From positions 1 through 54,319 of the forward strand of contig DAINBU010000015.1 in NCBI GenBank assembly GCA_036732755.1: 54,319 bases of DNA, given 5' to 3'. The DNA comes from DASRRB01 sp036732755. Its GTDB lineage: Bacteria > Planctomycetota > B15-G4 > SIAN01. A program made the translations under genes and the position numbers. The notes under the pieces are model-generated. The model was given only the letters and a program-made list of their open reading frames with translations, was not told where the DNA came from and searched no databases. Shown one piece after another: positions 29,438 through 37,427 of the stretch (position 1 is its first letter; every line of letters begins with the position of its first letter).

Positions 29438-30253
29438 ATGCCCCGACCGCAACCGACGTCCTTCCGCTACGACGAGGACGCGGCGGGCGTCGCGACGATC
29501 CGCCTCGACCGGCCCGAGCGCCTGAACGCGCTCACCTTCGCCTCGTACCGCGAGCTCGCCGACACGTTCCGCGCCCTCGACTCGCGTGAAGAGGTGCGCG
29601 CGCTCGTCCTGACCGGCACCGGCAAGGCGTTCTGCTCCGGCGGCGACGCGCTCGAGATCATCCAACCGCTGCTGAAGATGGACGCCGAGCAGCTGCTCGA
29701 CTTCACGCGCCTCACCGGCGAGCTGATCCGCAACATGCGGGAGCTGCGCACGCCGATCGTCGCGGCGCTGAACGGGACGACGTGCGGAGCCGGGGCCGTG
29801 ATGGCGCTCGCGTCCGACTTCCGCATCGCGACGCCGGCCGCGAAGATCGCCTTCCTGTTCACGCGCGTCGGCCTCTCGGGCGCCGACATGGGGGCGGCCT
29901 TCCTGCTGCCGCGCGTCGTCGGGCTCGGCCACGCGACGAGCCTCCTCATGAAGGGGAACTGGCTCTCGCCCGAGGAGGCGCGCGCCATCGGCCTCTACCA
30001 CGAGGTCGTACCCGACGCGGAGCTCGCGACGCGCGCGCAGGCGCTCGCGCGCGAGCTCGCCGATGGCCCGCGCTTCGGGCTGCGCATGACCAAGGAGATG
30101 CTGAACCGCGAGCTCTCCATGGACCTCGCCTCCGCGATCGAGGCCGAGGCGCAGGCGCAGGCGCTGTGCATGCGCAGCCCCGACTTCTCCGAGGCGAACC
30201 GTGCCTTCGTCGAGAAGCGGCCGCCCGACTTCCGGCGCCGGGGCGGCCCGTGA
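29438..30253 (+). CDS. Enoyl-CoA hydratase/isomerase family protein
   Basis: A 271-residue crotonase-fold enzyme. The CoA/oxyanion-hole motif GKAFCSGGD and the glycine-rich AALNGTTCGAGAVMALASDF are present. The acidic residues of the classic hydratase pair are not obvious (FLFTRVGLSGADMGAAFLLP), so it may instead be a hydrolase or isomerase of the family. The ATG at 29438 is preferred over 29402 because CGAGG lies about 9 bases upstream and homologues begin near FRYDEDAAGVATIRLDR. It follows the RidA gene after 82 bases and overlaps the next gene by GTGA. Confidence 0.88.
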   Translation: MPRPQPTSFRYDEDAAGVATIRLDRPERLNALTFASYRELADTFRALDSREEVRALVLTGTGKAFCSGGDALEIIQPLLKMDAEQLLDFTRLTGELIRNMRELRTPIVAALNGTTCGAGAVMALASDFRIATPAAKIAFLFTRVGLSGADMGAAFLLPRVVGLGHATSLLMKGNWLSPEEARAIGLYHEVVPDAELATRAQALARELADGPRFGLRMTKEMLNRELSMDLASAIEAEAQAQALCMRSPDFSEANRAFVEKRPPDFRRRGGP

Positions 30254-31470
30254 GGGGGCAGAGCGTCGCGCGCGTCCCGGAGCTGCCCGCGCCGTTCCTC
30301 GCGCCGCGCCATGTCGAGCTCGCGGCGGAGATCCGGGCGCGCTTCGGCGCGACGCTGGCCGCGATCGACGATGACTTCGCGGCCGGGAAGCACGACGAGT
30401 CGGCCGCGGCGCGCGCGGTCGTCGCGGCGTTCGCCGGGTCGCGCGCGCTGCACGAGGTCGTGCTCGGCGACGCGAGGAGCTTGTGTGTCGCGCGTACGGA
30501 GGTCGCCTGCATCTCCGGCTTCGCCGACACGCTGCTCGCGCTGCAGGGGCTCGGCAGCGGGCCGCTGCGGCTGGCCGGCACGCCCGAGCAGAAGGACCGC
30601 TGGCTCGAGCCGGTGTCGTTCGGCCGGCGCATCCCCGCCTTCGCGCTGACCGAGGCGGAGGCCGGCTCCGACGCGCGCAGCATGAAGACGAGCGCACGCC
30701 GCGACGGCCTCGACTACGTGCTGGACGGCGAGAAGACGCTCATCACGAACGCCGGCATCGCCGACCACTACTGCGTCTTCGCGCGCGTCGACGGCCCGGA
30801 AGGGCCGCACGCGGCGTTCGTCGTCGACGCCGACGCGCCGGGGCTCACGGTCGCCGAGCGCTTCACGGTGCTCGCGCCCCATCCGATCGGGCGCGTCGTG
30901 CTGCAAGGTTGCCGCGTGCCGGCGCGCCAGCGCATCGGCGCCGAAGGCCAGGGCCTCACGCTGGCGCTCGCGACGCTCGACCGCTTCCGCGCCAGCGTCG
31001 GCGCGGCGGCGATCGGGCTGGCGACGCGCGCGCTCGGCGAGGCGCGCCGCCATGCACGCACTCGCCGCCAGTTCGGCAAGGCGCTCGCCGACTTCCAGCT
31101 CTTGAAGGCCGACCTCGCCGACTGCTTCGCCGATCTCGAGCTCGCGCGCCTCGCGGTCGGCCGCGCGGCGTGGCTCTTCGACACGCTCTCCGAGGCGGAC
31201 GGCGGCGCGCCGAAGCCCGACGACGCGCAGCACCTGCGCGCCGGCGCCGCATCGTCGCTCGCCAAGCTCCAGGCGACCGAGGCGGCGAGCCGCATCGTCG
31301 ACCGCGCCGTCCAGATCCACGGCGGGCAGGGCGTCGTCGTCGGCTCGATCGTCGAACGCCTCTACCGCGAAGTGCGCGCGCTGCGCATCTACGAGGGGAC
31401 GAGCGAGATCCAGCGGCTGATCGTCGCGCGCGAGCTGCTGCAGGGCTCGCTCGCCGACGAGCCGGCGTGA
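30250..31470 (+). CDS. Acyl-CoA dehydrogenase
   Basis: A 406-residue FAD enzyme that desaturates acyl-CoAs. Signatures: FALTEAEAGSDARSMKT for FAD/substrate contacts, RRQFGKALADFQLLK, and RIYEGTSEIQRLIVARELL near the end with the usual catalytic Glu region. The start is GTG at 30250, overlapping the hydratase stop. It is a full-length member. Electrons normally go to ETF, which is not in the window; the next gene is a ferredoxin. In this operon it would act on a CoA-bound alicyclic or dicarboxylic intermediate. Confidence 0.92.
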   Translation: MRGQSVARVPELPAPFLAPRHVELAAEIRARFGATLAAIDDDFAAGKHDESAAARAVVAAFAGSRALHEVVLGDARSLCVARTEVACISGFADTLLALQGLGSGPLRLAGTPEQKDRWLEPVSFGRRIPAFALTEAEAGSDARSMKTSARRDGLDYVLDGEKTLITNAGIADHYCVFARVDGPEGPHAAFVVDADAPGLTVAERFTVLAPHPIGRVVLQGCRVPARQRIGAEGQGLTLALATLDRFRASVGAAAIGLATRALGEARRHARTRRQFGKALADFQLLKADLADCFADLELARLAVGRAAWLFDTLSEADGGAPKPDDAQHLRAGAASSLAKLQATEAASRIVDRAVQIHGGQGVVVGSIVERLYREVRALRIYEGTSEIQRLIVARELLQGSLADEPA

Positions 31471-31477
31471 GGACGGC

Positions 31478-31834
31478 ATGGCCCGCTTCGACCACCACAT
31501 CTTCGTCTGCGAGAACGTCCGGCCCCCCGACGCGCCGCGCGGCTGCTGCTCGGCCAAGGGATCGGCGGAGGTGCGCGCGCGCTTCAAGGAGGAGGTCGAG
31601 CGGCGCGGGCTGAAGGGCCGGGTGCGGGCGAACAGCGCCGGCTGCCTCGACCAGTGCGCGCTCGGCGTCACCGTGGTCATCTATCCGGCGCAGACCTGGT
31701 ACGGCGGCGTCACCGTCGCCGACGTGCCCGAGATCCTCGACGCGCTCGCAGCCGGCCGGGTCGTCGAGCGGCTGCGCATCCCCGACGAGAAGCTGACCGG
31801 GCGCGGCGGCGCGCTCCCGCGGAGCACGGCATGA
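31478..31834 (+). CDS. Thioredoxin-like [2Fe-2S] ferredoxin
   Basis: A 118-residue ferredoxin of the thioredoxin-like [2Fe-2S] family. Cysteines occur as HHIFVCENVRPP (Cys11), RGCCSAKGS (Cys23/24) and NSAGCLDQCALG (Cys56 and Cys60), a set able to bind one 2Fe-2S cluster. It has no signal peptide. It starts 7 bases after the dehydrogenase, with GAGGA in the spacer, and its TGA overlaps the next ATG. It probably carries electrons for a redox step of the pathway. Confidence 0.88.
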   Translation: MARFDHHIFVCENVRPPDAPRGCCSAKGSAEVRARFKEEVERRGLKGRVRANSAGCLDQCALGVTVVIYPAQTWYGGVTVADVPEILDALAAGRVVERLRIPDEKLTGRGGALPRSTA

Positions 31835-33141
31835 ACCCGACGGACGTCGCGCGGACGGGGGGCACGAAGGCGCTCGGCGGCGTCGCCGACGTCGCGCCGT
31901 CGACGCCGGCCGAGGAGCGCGACCTGATCGAGCGCCGCGCCGAATTCCCGATCCTCGCCAAGACCAGCTACCTCATCAGCCACTCGCTCGGCGCGATGCC
32001 GAAGGGGGTCGAGGCGTCGCTGCAGGAATACGCCCGCATGTGGGCCGAGCGCGGCATCCGGGCCTGGGCCGAGGGGTGGTGGGCGATGCCCGGCTCGACC
32101 GGCGACGTGCTGTGCGAGATCCTCGACGCGCCGCGCGGCTCGATCGTGATGCACCAGAACGTCTCGGTGTGCGAGTCGCTGCTCGCGAGCTGCTTCGAAT
32201 ACCAGGCGCCGCGCAACGTCATCGTCTACGAGTCGCTCAACTTCCCGACCGTGATGTACGTCTGGGAGGCGCGCAAGCGCGAGGGCGCGGTGATCCGCGA
32301 GGTCGCGTCGCCCGACGGCATGACGGTGTCGACCGAGGCGATGCTCGCCGCCATCGACGAGCGCACGCTCCTCGTCCCGATCTCGCACGTGCTCTACAAG
32401 AGCTCGTGGCTCCAGGATGCGAAGGCGATCGTCGAGAAGGCGCACGCGGTCGGCGCGCGCGTGATCCTCGACTGCTACCAGTCGGCGGGGACGGTGCCCT
32501 TCTCCCTGAAGGAGCTCGGCGTCGACTTCGCGTGCGGCGGCTCCGTCAAGTGGCTGTGCGGCGGGCCGGGCGCCGGCTGGCTCTACGTGCGGCCCGACCT
32601 GCGCGAGCAGCTCGAGCCGAAGGTCACCGGCTGGATGGCGCACGCGGCGCCCTTCGACTTCACGCCCGGTCCGATCGAGTACGCGAAGAGCGCGTACCGC
32701 TTCCTGCACGGGAGTCCGGCGATCCCGGCCATGTTCGCGGCGCTGCCGGGCTACCGGACGATCCGCGACGTCGGCGTGGCGAGGATCCGGAGCAAGTCGC
32801 TGCGCCAGACCGAGCTCTTGCGCGCGGCGGCGCTCGAGCGCGGCCTGCGCGTCACCTCGCCGCCCGATCCCCACCGCCGCGGCGGGACGATCACGGTCGA
32901 CCCGAGCCCGCTCGCGCCCGGCGGCGCCAAAGCGGCGAATGCTGCGGACGGGATCGGAGCCGCCATCGTCAAGACGCTCGCGAAGCGCGAGATCCTCGTC
33001 GACTTCCGGCCCGGCGCCGGCATCCGCGTCTCGCCGCACTTCTACACGACCGACGACGAGCTCCTCGCCTGCCTCGACGCCATGGTCGAGATCGCGAAGA
33101 CGCGCGCGTACGAATCGTCGGCGGGCGGCGCGAGCTACTGA
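31831..33141 (+). CDS. Class V PLP enzyme, kynureninase-like
   Basis: A 436-residue fold-type I PLP enzyme. The Schiff-base lysine is Lys240 in GGSVKWLCGGPGAGWLYV, and the pyridine-binding Asp214 is in VILDCYQSAG. The pattern SVKWLCGGPGA and the later GWMAH segment match kynureninases, which split kynurenine into anthranilate and alanine. General class V aminotransferases or selenocysteine-lyase-like enzymes are alternatives. The ATG overlaps the ferredoxin stop (ATGA) and the CoA ligase starts 9 bases downstream, consistent with making anthranilate for that ligase. Confidence 0.78.
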   Translation: MNPTDVARTGGTKALGGVADVAPSTPAEERDLIERRAEFPILAKTSYLISHSLGAMPKGVEASLQEYARMWAERGIRAWAEGWWAMPGSTGDVLCEILDAPRGSIVMHQNVSVCESLLASCFEYQAPRNVIVYESLNFPTVMYVWEARKREGAVIREVASPDGMTVSTEAMLAAIDERTLLVPISHVLYKSSWLQDAKAIVEKAHAVGARVILDCYQSAGTVPFSLKELGVDFACGGSVKWLCGGPGAGWLYVRPDLREQLEPKVTGWMAHAAPFDFTPGPIEYAKSAYRFLHGSPAIPAMFAALPGYRTIRDVGVARIRSKSLRQTELLRAAALERGLRVTSPPDPHRRGGTITVDPSPLAPGGAKAANAADGIGAAIVKTLAKREILVDFRPGAGIRVSPHFYTTDDELLACLDAMVEIAKTRAYESSAGGASY

Positions 33142-33150
33142 GGTCCGGCC

Positions 33151-34749
33151 ATGATCGAGATCCCCGAGCGCTTCAACCTCGCCTCGTGGCTGCTGGAGGG
33201 GAACCTCGCGGCGCGCCCGCAGAAGGTCGCGCTGCGGACCGCGGCGCGCGACGTGACCTACGCGCAGCTCGGCGACGAGGCCGCGCGCGTGCAGGCGCTG
33301 CTGCACGAGCTCGGCCACCTGCACGAGCAGCGCGTGCTCCTGGTCGTGCCCGACGTCGCGGAGTTCGCGACGGCCTGGCTCGGGACGCTGCTCGCCGGCG
33401 GCGTCTTCGCGATGGTGAACCCGCGCCTCCCCGCCGAGGAGTACGCCTACTACCTCGAGTACTCGCGCGCCCCGGTCGCGGTCGTGCACGCCGAGGCGAT
33501 GGCGCCGTTCGCGGAGGCGGCGCGCGGCGCACGCTTCCTGAGGAGCGTCGTCACGATCGGCATGAACGGCGCCGATCCGGGGCTGAAGGCGGCGACGGTC
33601 GCGTACGAGAAGGCGGTGCCCGCGACGAAGCCCGCGGCCGCGCCCTTCGACACGCACGCCTATGACCTCGCCGGCTGGCTCTTCACGTCGGGCACCTCGG
33701 GCAAGCCGAAGGCGGCGATGCACTACCACCGCGACTTCGCCTGGAACATCCAGCGCTACGCCGGCGAGGTGCTGCGCGTCGCCGAGAGCGACGTGACGAT
33801 GGCGGTGAGCAAGCTCTTCTTCGGGTACGCGACCGGGATGAACCTGATGTTCCCGATGGCGGCCGGCGCGACGGCGGCGCTCTTCCCGGAGCCGAGCAAG
33901 CCGGAGGTCGTCGTCGCCAACGCTCGACGCTTCGGGCCGACGCTGCTCGCCGCGGTGCCGACCACGTTGAACGGGATCCTGCAGCTCCCCGACGCCGAGG
34001 TGAAGGAGGCGTTCGCGAAGCTGCGCGTCGTCGTCTCCGCCGGCGAGGCGCTGCCGCCGCAGCTGCTGACCGAGTTCCAGCGCCGCTTCGGCGTCGAGAT
34101 CCTCGACGGCATCGGCTCGGCGGAGATGTTCCACATCTACATCAGCAACCGGCCGGGCGAGGCGACGCCGGGCAGCCTCGGCCGGCTCGTGCCGGGCTAC
34201 CGCGCGCAGGTGCGCGGCGCCGACGGGCGCGAGGTCGCCGACGGCGAGGTCGGGACGCTGCACGTCTCGGGAGAGTCGGCGGCGATCGGTTACTTCCAGG
34301 ACGGCCGCAAGTCGCGCGACACGTTCCACGGCGAGACGGTCGTGAGCGGCGACCTGTTCCGGCGCGACGCGCAGGGGCGCTTCTGGTACGAGGGTCGCGC
34401 CGACGACATGTTGAAGGTGGCCGGCTGCTGGGTCGCGCCGCGCGAGGTCGAGGAGTGCCTGCTCGCGCACGCCGCGGTGCGCGAGTGCTGCGTGGTCGGC
34501 GTCGAGGACGAGAACGGCCTGGTGATCCCGCTCGCCTACGTGGTGGCGAACGAGGGGCACGCCGGCGGACCGGCGCTCGCGCGCGCGCTGATCGACCACG
34601 CGAAGGCGAAGCTCGTCCACTACAAGGCGCCGCGCCGCGTCGAGTTCCTGGCGGCGCTGCCGCGCAACGACCGCGGCAAGATCGCGCGCGCCGAGGTGCG
34701 CAAGCTCGCCGGCGACGCCGCGCCGCGGCCGAAGGCGGCGCAACCGTGA
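33151..34749 (+). CDS. Benzoate-CoA ligase family protein (aryl-CoA ligase)
   Basis: A 532-residue AMP-forming ligase of the benzoate/2-aminobenzoate/4-hydroxybenzoate-CoA ligase group. Signatures: P-loop FTSGTSGKPKAAMHYH, hinge YEGRADDMLKVAGCWV and the C-terminal catalytic lysine in PRNDRGKIAR. The acyl-pocket segment GSAEMFHIYISN is typical of benzoate-CoA ligases. Anthranilate is the likely substrate given the adjacent kynureninase-like gene, but benzoate or salicylate are alternatives. Its stop overlaps the next gene's GTG (GTGA). Confidence 0.9.
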   Translation: MIEIPERFNLASWLLEGNLAARPQKVALRTAARDVTYAQLGDEAARVQALLHELGHLHEQRVLLVVPDVAEFATAWLGTLLAGGVFAMVNPRLPAEEYAYYLEYSRAPVAVVHAEAMAPFAEAARGARFLRSVVTIGMNGADPGLKAATVAYEKAVPATKPAAAPFDTHAYDLAGWLFTSGTSGKPKAAMHYHRDFAWNIQRYAGEVLRVAESDVTMAVSKLFFGYATGMNLMFPMAAGATAALFPEPSKPEVVVANARRFGPTLLAAVPTTLNGILQLPDAEVKEAFAKLRVVVSAGEALPPQLLTEFQRRFGVEILDGIGSAEMFHIYISNRPGEATPGSLGRLVPGYRAQVRGADGREVADGEVGTLHVSGESAAIGYFQDGRKSRDTFHGETVVSGDLFRRDAQGRFWYEGRADDMLKVAGCWVAPREVEECLLAHAAVRECCVVGVEDENGLVIPLAYVVANEGHAGGPALARALIDHAKAKLVHYKAPRRVEFLAALPRNDRGKIARAEVRKLAGDAAPRPKAAQP

Positions 34750-35486
34750 CGCGCCTCGCCGACCTGCCGTGGCCCGAGGCGGAGCGCGCGGCCGGCGGTC
34801 CGTTCCTGGCGCTGCTGCCGGTCGGCTCGACCGAGGCGCACGGCCCGCACCTGCCGCTCTCGACCGACACGCTGCTCGCGGAGGGGATGGCCGACGCGGC
34901 GGCGGCGCTGCTGCGCGCGCGCGGCCGGCGCGTGCTCGTGCTGCCGACGTTTCCCTACGGCGTGACGGAGTGCGCGGGCGAGTTCTTCGGGACGCTCTCG
35001 GTGTCGGCGCGGACGGTCGAGTCGCTGGTGACCGACGTCGCGGCATCATTGCGTGCCCGCGGCTGTGCGAAGCTCGGCCTCGTGAACGCCCACCTCGAGC
35101 CGGCCAACCGCCACGCGCTGCGCGCCGCGGCGCAGGCGGCGACCGCGGCGGGGCTGCCGACGGTGCTGCCCGACGTCGTGCGGCGCGTCTACGCCGAGCG
35201 GCTCGGCGCGGAGTTCCGGAGCGGCGCCTGCCACGCCGGCGACTTCGAGGGCTCGCTCGTGCTCGCGCTGCGGCCGGAGCTGGTGCGCGAGGGCGTGCGC
35301 GTCGCGCTGCCGGAGAACCCGACGTCGCTCGGCGCGGCGCTCGCCGCCGGGAAGCAGAAGTTCAAGGAGGCCGGCGGGCCGCAGGCGTACTTCGGCGCGC
35401 CGGCCGTGGCGTCTGCGGAGACGGGCCGCGCGCTCCTGCGCGAGCTCGCGACGATCGTGGCCGACGAGATGGAGGGTCCCGGATGA
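34746..35486 (+). CDS. Creatininase-family amidohydrolase
   Basis: A 246-residue metal-dependent amidohydrolase. Metal ligand candidates are Glu30 and His32 in STEAHGPH, Asp41 in LSTDT, and His116/Glu118 in NAHLEPANR, matching the H-x-E of creatininase itself. ACHAGDFEGS is the second conserved motif. Family members include creatininase and the formamide hydrolase ArfB. In this operon a kynurenine formamidase role, releasing kynurenine from N-formylkynurenine, is an attractive guess. Start GTG overlaps the ligase stop and its own stop overlaps the thioesterase ATG. Confidence 0.85.
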   Translation: MTRLADLPWPEAERAAGGPFLALLPVGSTEAHGPHLPLSTDTLLAEGMADAAAALLRARGRRVLVLPTFPYGVTECAGEFFGTLSVSARTVESLVTDVAASLRARGCAKLGLVNAHLEPANRHALRAAAQAATAAGLPTVLPDVVRRVYAERLGAEFRSGACHAGDFEGSLVLALRPELVREGVRVALPENPTSLGAALAAGKQKFKEAGGPQAYFGAPAVASAETGRALLRELATIVADEMEGPG

Positions 35487-35932
35487 GCTCTCCGCCGCCG
35501 GCCCGCTTCTCCGCGGACATCAAGGTCCGCTTCAGCGACGTCGACCGCGCCGGCATCGCCTACTATCCGCGGGTCATTCACTGGTTGCACGTCGCCTTCG
35601 AGGAGTTCTTCGAGCAGTTCTGCGGCGTGCCGTACGCGACGGTGCTGGAGAAGGAGAACCTCGGCTTCCCCGCCGTCGACCTGAAGACGGAGTTCGTCGC
35701 GCCGTGCCGGTTCGGCGAGGTCCTCACGGTGCACGTGAGCCTCGCGAAGGTCGGCACGAGCTCGTCGGTCTTCCGCTACCGGATCGTCGGCAAGGGCGGC
35801 GACGAGCGCGTGCGCGCGCTCGTGACGGTCGTCTGCGTGCGGCTCGACGTGCTCCAGTCGACGCCGCTGCCGGCGCGCTACCGCGAGCGGTTCCTCGCGC
35901 TGCTCGAACCGCCGGCGGGCAAGGCGCCGTGA
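35483..35932 (+). CDS. Hotdog-fold acyl-CoA thioesterase (4-HBT type)
   Basis: A 149-residue thioesterase. The N-terminal FSDVDRAGIAYYPRVIHW holds Asp21 at the position of the catalytic Asp of 4-hydroxybenzoyl-CoA thioesterase. The rest follows the small hotdog fold (CRFGEVLTVHVSLAKVG). In aryl-CoA pathways such enzymes release stalled CoA esters and keep CoA free. ATG overlaps the preceding stop (ATGA); GTG of the next gene overlaps its stop. Confidence 0.9.
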   Translation: MSSPPPARFSADIKVRFSDVDRAGIAYYPRVIHWLHVAFEEFFEQFCGVPYATVLEKENLGFPAVDLKTEFVAPCRFGEVLTVHVSLAKVGTSSSVFRYRIVGKGGDERVRALVTVVCVRLDVLQSTPLPARYRERFLALLEPPAGKAP

Positions 35933-36342
35933 GCCGGCGCAACGGCGCGGCGGCGCGGCCGCGCGCAGGCGACGAGCTCCTGCGCGGCGGCGCGCTCGAG
36001 CGCGTCGCCATCGATCCGAGCCGCGCCTCGGTCGAGCTGGTCGTCGCCGGCCGGCGCTGCGTCTTCGAGGAGGTGCGCGCCACGACGCTCCTCGCGCCGT
36101 GGGACGGGACGCCGGGCACCGTCGAGTGGCTGCGCGTCGTCGCCGCCGACGCGGAGACCCTCGCGCTCGAGCTCCGCGTGCAATGGCGCGACGTGCCGCG
36201 CGTCTACCGGATGGTGTGCGGCGCGCTCCGGATCGCGCGCGCCGCGCCGGCGGACGGGTCCGCAAGGCGCCGCGCGCTCAGACGTGCGACGCGGTCGACG
36301 ACTGCAGCCAGAGCAGCCCGGCCGTCAGCAGCCCGCCGATGA
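35929..36342 (+). CDS. Small hypothetical protein at the operon end
   Basis: A 137-residue frame beginning at GTG 35929, which overlaps the thioesterase stop as GTGA. The first 100 residues look like a compact beta-rich domain (VAIDPSRASVELVVAGRRCV, TLLAPWDGTPGTVEWLRVV). The last 30 are Arg/Ala/Ser-rich and overlap the end of the opposing anti-sigma-like gene by 65 bases, so the true end could differ through a sequence error. I do not recognise a family. Coupling suggests an accessory role in the aryl-CoA operon. Confidence 0.5.
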   Translation: MSRRNGAAARPRAGDELLRGGALERVAIDPSRASVELVVAGRRCVFEEVRATTLLAPWDGTPGTVEWLRVVAADAETLALELRVQWRDVPRVYRMVCGALRIARAAPADGSARRRALRRATRSTTAARAARPSAARR

Positions 36343-36649
36343 TGGCGAGCTTCCAGATCAGGCTCTTGGCGCGCTTCTCGGCCGCGTAGGAGTCGGCGTC
36401 GGCCCGCTCGAAGTCGATGCCCTCGGCAGCGAGGAGGTCTTCGACCGATTTGGCCGGGGCCGGCGGGGCGCCCGTCTTCAGGACCGAGAGGCTCGCGCGC
36501 ATCTCCTTCAGCGTCGCGCTGCACGATTCGCACGCGAAGATGTGGGAGAGAACCGCTTCGTCCGGCTGGTGCCCGGGATCGCCCTCGGCCACGGCGAGCA
36601 GCACCTTGCCATCGGCGTGGACCTGAGCAGCGGCATCCGTCGTCGACAT
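36278..36649 (-). CDS. Anti-sigma-like zinc-binding membrane protein
   Basis: A 123-residue protein. An H-x3-C-x2-C motif (HIFACESC) at about residues 36-43 is the zinc-binding core of anti-sigma (ZAS) domains. A C-terminal transmembrane helix follows (KSLIWKLAIIGGLLTAGLLW). Such proteins hold ECF sigma factors at the membrane. No sigma gene is adjacent; the ECF at 8946 is far away. The nearest upstream element is the 167-base palindrome. A weak GGGGA precedes the ATG. Confidence 0.7.
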   Translation of the reverse strand: MSTTDAAAQVHADGKVLLAVAEGDPGHQPDEAVLSHIFACESCSATLKEMRASLSVLKTGAPPAPAKSVEDLLAAEGIDFERADADSYAAEKRAKSLIWKLAIIGGLLTAGLLWLQSSTASHV

Positions 36650-36747
36650 CGTGGTTCCCCAGACCTCGTGGTTCCGCACGAATCTTCGAGCGGGGCGCGC
36701 GTGCGACCTGAGCGGGGGGACCGCGGACGGGAAGGGATTTCGACTCC

Positions 36748-36914
36748 AGGAGCCCGTCCGAGTATTCGTCCTGGCTTCGCCCGGCTGCGAAGCCCGCCGG
36801 ACATCGTCGGACCTCCTCGAAGGATCTCTCCGTTGATCCGTCTCGTCGGTCCTCCTCGCCGACGGGCTTCTCGCTCGGGCTCGGGCCGACGGCCGAATAC
36901 TCGGACGGGCTCCT
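36748..36914. repeat. 167-base palindromic element with perfect 21-base inverted ends
   Basis: The 21 bases at 36748-36768 are exactly the reverse complement of 36894-36914. The interior holds further imperfect symmetry (GAAGCCCGCCGG near 36789 against CCGACGGGCTTC near 36858) and small perfect hairpins (GGCTTCGC/GCGAAGCC at 36773-36794; CGTCGG/CCGACG at 36845-36863). No protein frame is convincing. It fills most of the gap between the anti-sigma-like gene and the next gene. It could be a MITE, a REP-like repeat or a structured RNA. I see no clear target-site duplication. Confidence 0.65.
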
Positions 36915-36942
36915 CGCCGCGCCGCTCGCAGGCGCGCCCCCG

Positions 36943-37287
36943 TCAGCTCTTGGTCTGGCCGCAGCTGCAGCGGAAGAAGGTGACGGTGCGCCAGTAGCCG
37001 GGCTTCACGATCTTCGTCTCGTAGACCGGCTTGCCCTTGGCGTCGACGCCGACCTGCACCTTCTGCTTCTCCGGCGGCACCCACTCCTTCTGCGACTGCT
37101 TCACCCACGTGTGGGTGTGGGCCGGCGCGGGCTTCCCGTCGCCCGTGCCGCCCCACACGGAAACGTTCGCCGAAGCGGCCGGAACGGCGGCCTGGGCGGG
37201 AGCGCCGTCGACGACGGCGAACGCGACGACGGCGAGCGCGAGCGCGACACGCGGCATCGACCGGAGCGGTGACCGGTGGAACATCAT
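36943..37287 (-). CDS. Small secreted protein with C-terminal CSCGQT motif (paralogue A)
   Basis: A 114-residue protein with a signal peptide (positively charged start, then PRVALALAVVAFAVV, cleavage near AQA). The mature part aligns with the gene at 37428 without gaps: H-x-H-x-W-V, W-V-x-P, V-x-V-G-x-D-A, G-Y-W-x4-F, then CSCGQT at the C-terminus. The Cys-x-Cys end could bind metal or form a disulfide. Two ATGs (37287, 37284) lack a ribosome binding site, but a promoter-like pair sits so close that the mRNA could be leaderless. No known family recognised. Confidence 0.7.
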   Translation of the reverse strand: MMFHRSPLRSMPRVALALAVVAFAVVDGAPAQAAVPAASANVSVWGGTGDGKPAPAHTHTWVKQSQKEWVPPEKQKVQVGVDAKGKPVYETKIVKPGYWRTVTFFRCSCGQTKS

Positions 37288-37294
37288 GGAGTGG

Positions 37295-37322
37295 AGTATC
37301 GGCTGCCGCAGGGGGGTGTCAA
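37295..37322 (-). promoter_or_regulatory. Candidate promoter giving a leaderless transcript
   Basis: On the minus strand TTGACA (37322-37317) is followed after 16 bases by GATACT (37300-37295, 4 of 6 matches to TATAAT). Transcription would begin about 7 bases later, at or next to the ATG at 37287. That fits the missing ribosome binding site of the small secreted protein gene. Confidence 0.4.
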
Positions 37323-37427
37323 TCGACGACGGCGCGGGCGCAGGGCGGACGGTCGGCGTTGACACGGGAATGTCGCCCCGAAGGTCGCGCGGGCGCCGGT
37401 CGGTCCCGGCGCCCGCGCGCACGACGG

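Noticed and set aside
31681..35049. 1122-residue open frame on the minus strand
   Set aside because: It is antisense to three well-supported operon genes and its translation is Arg/Ala/Asp-rich, the usual mirror of GC-rich coding DNA.
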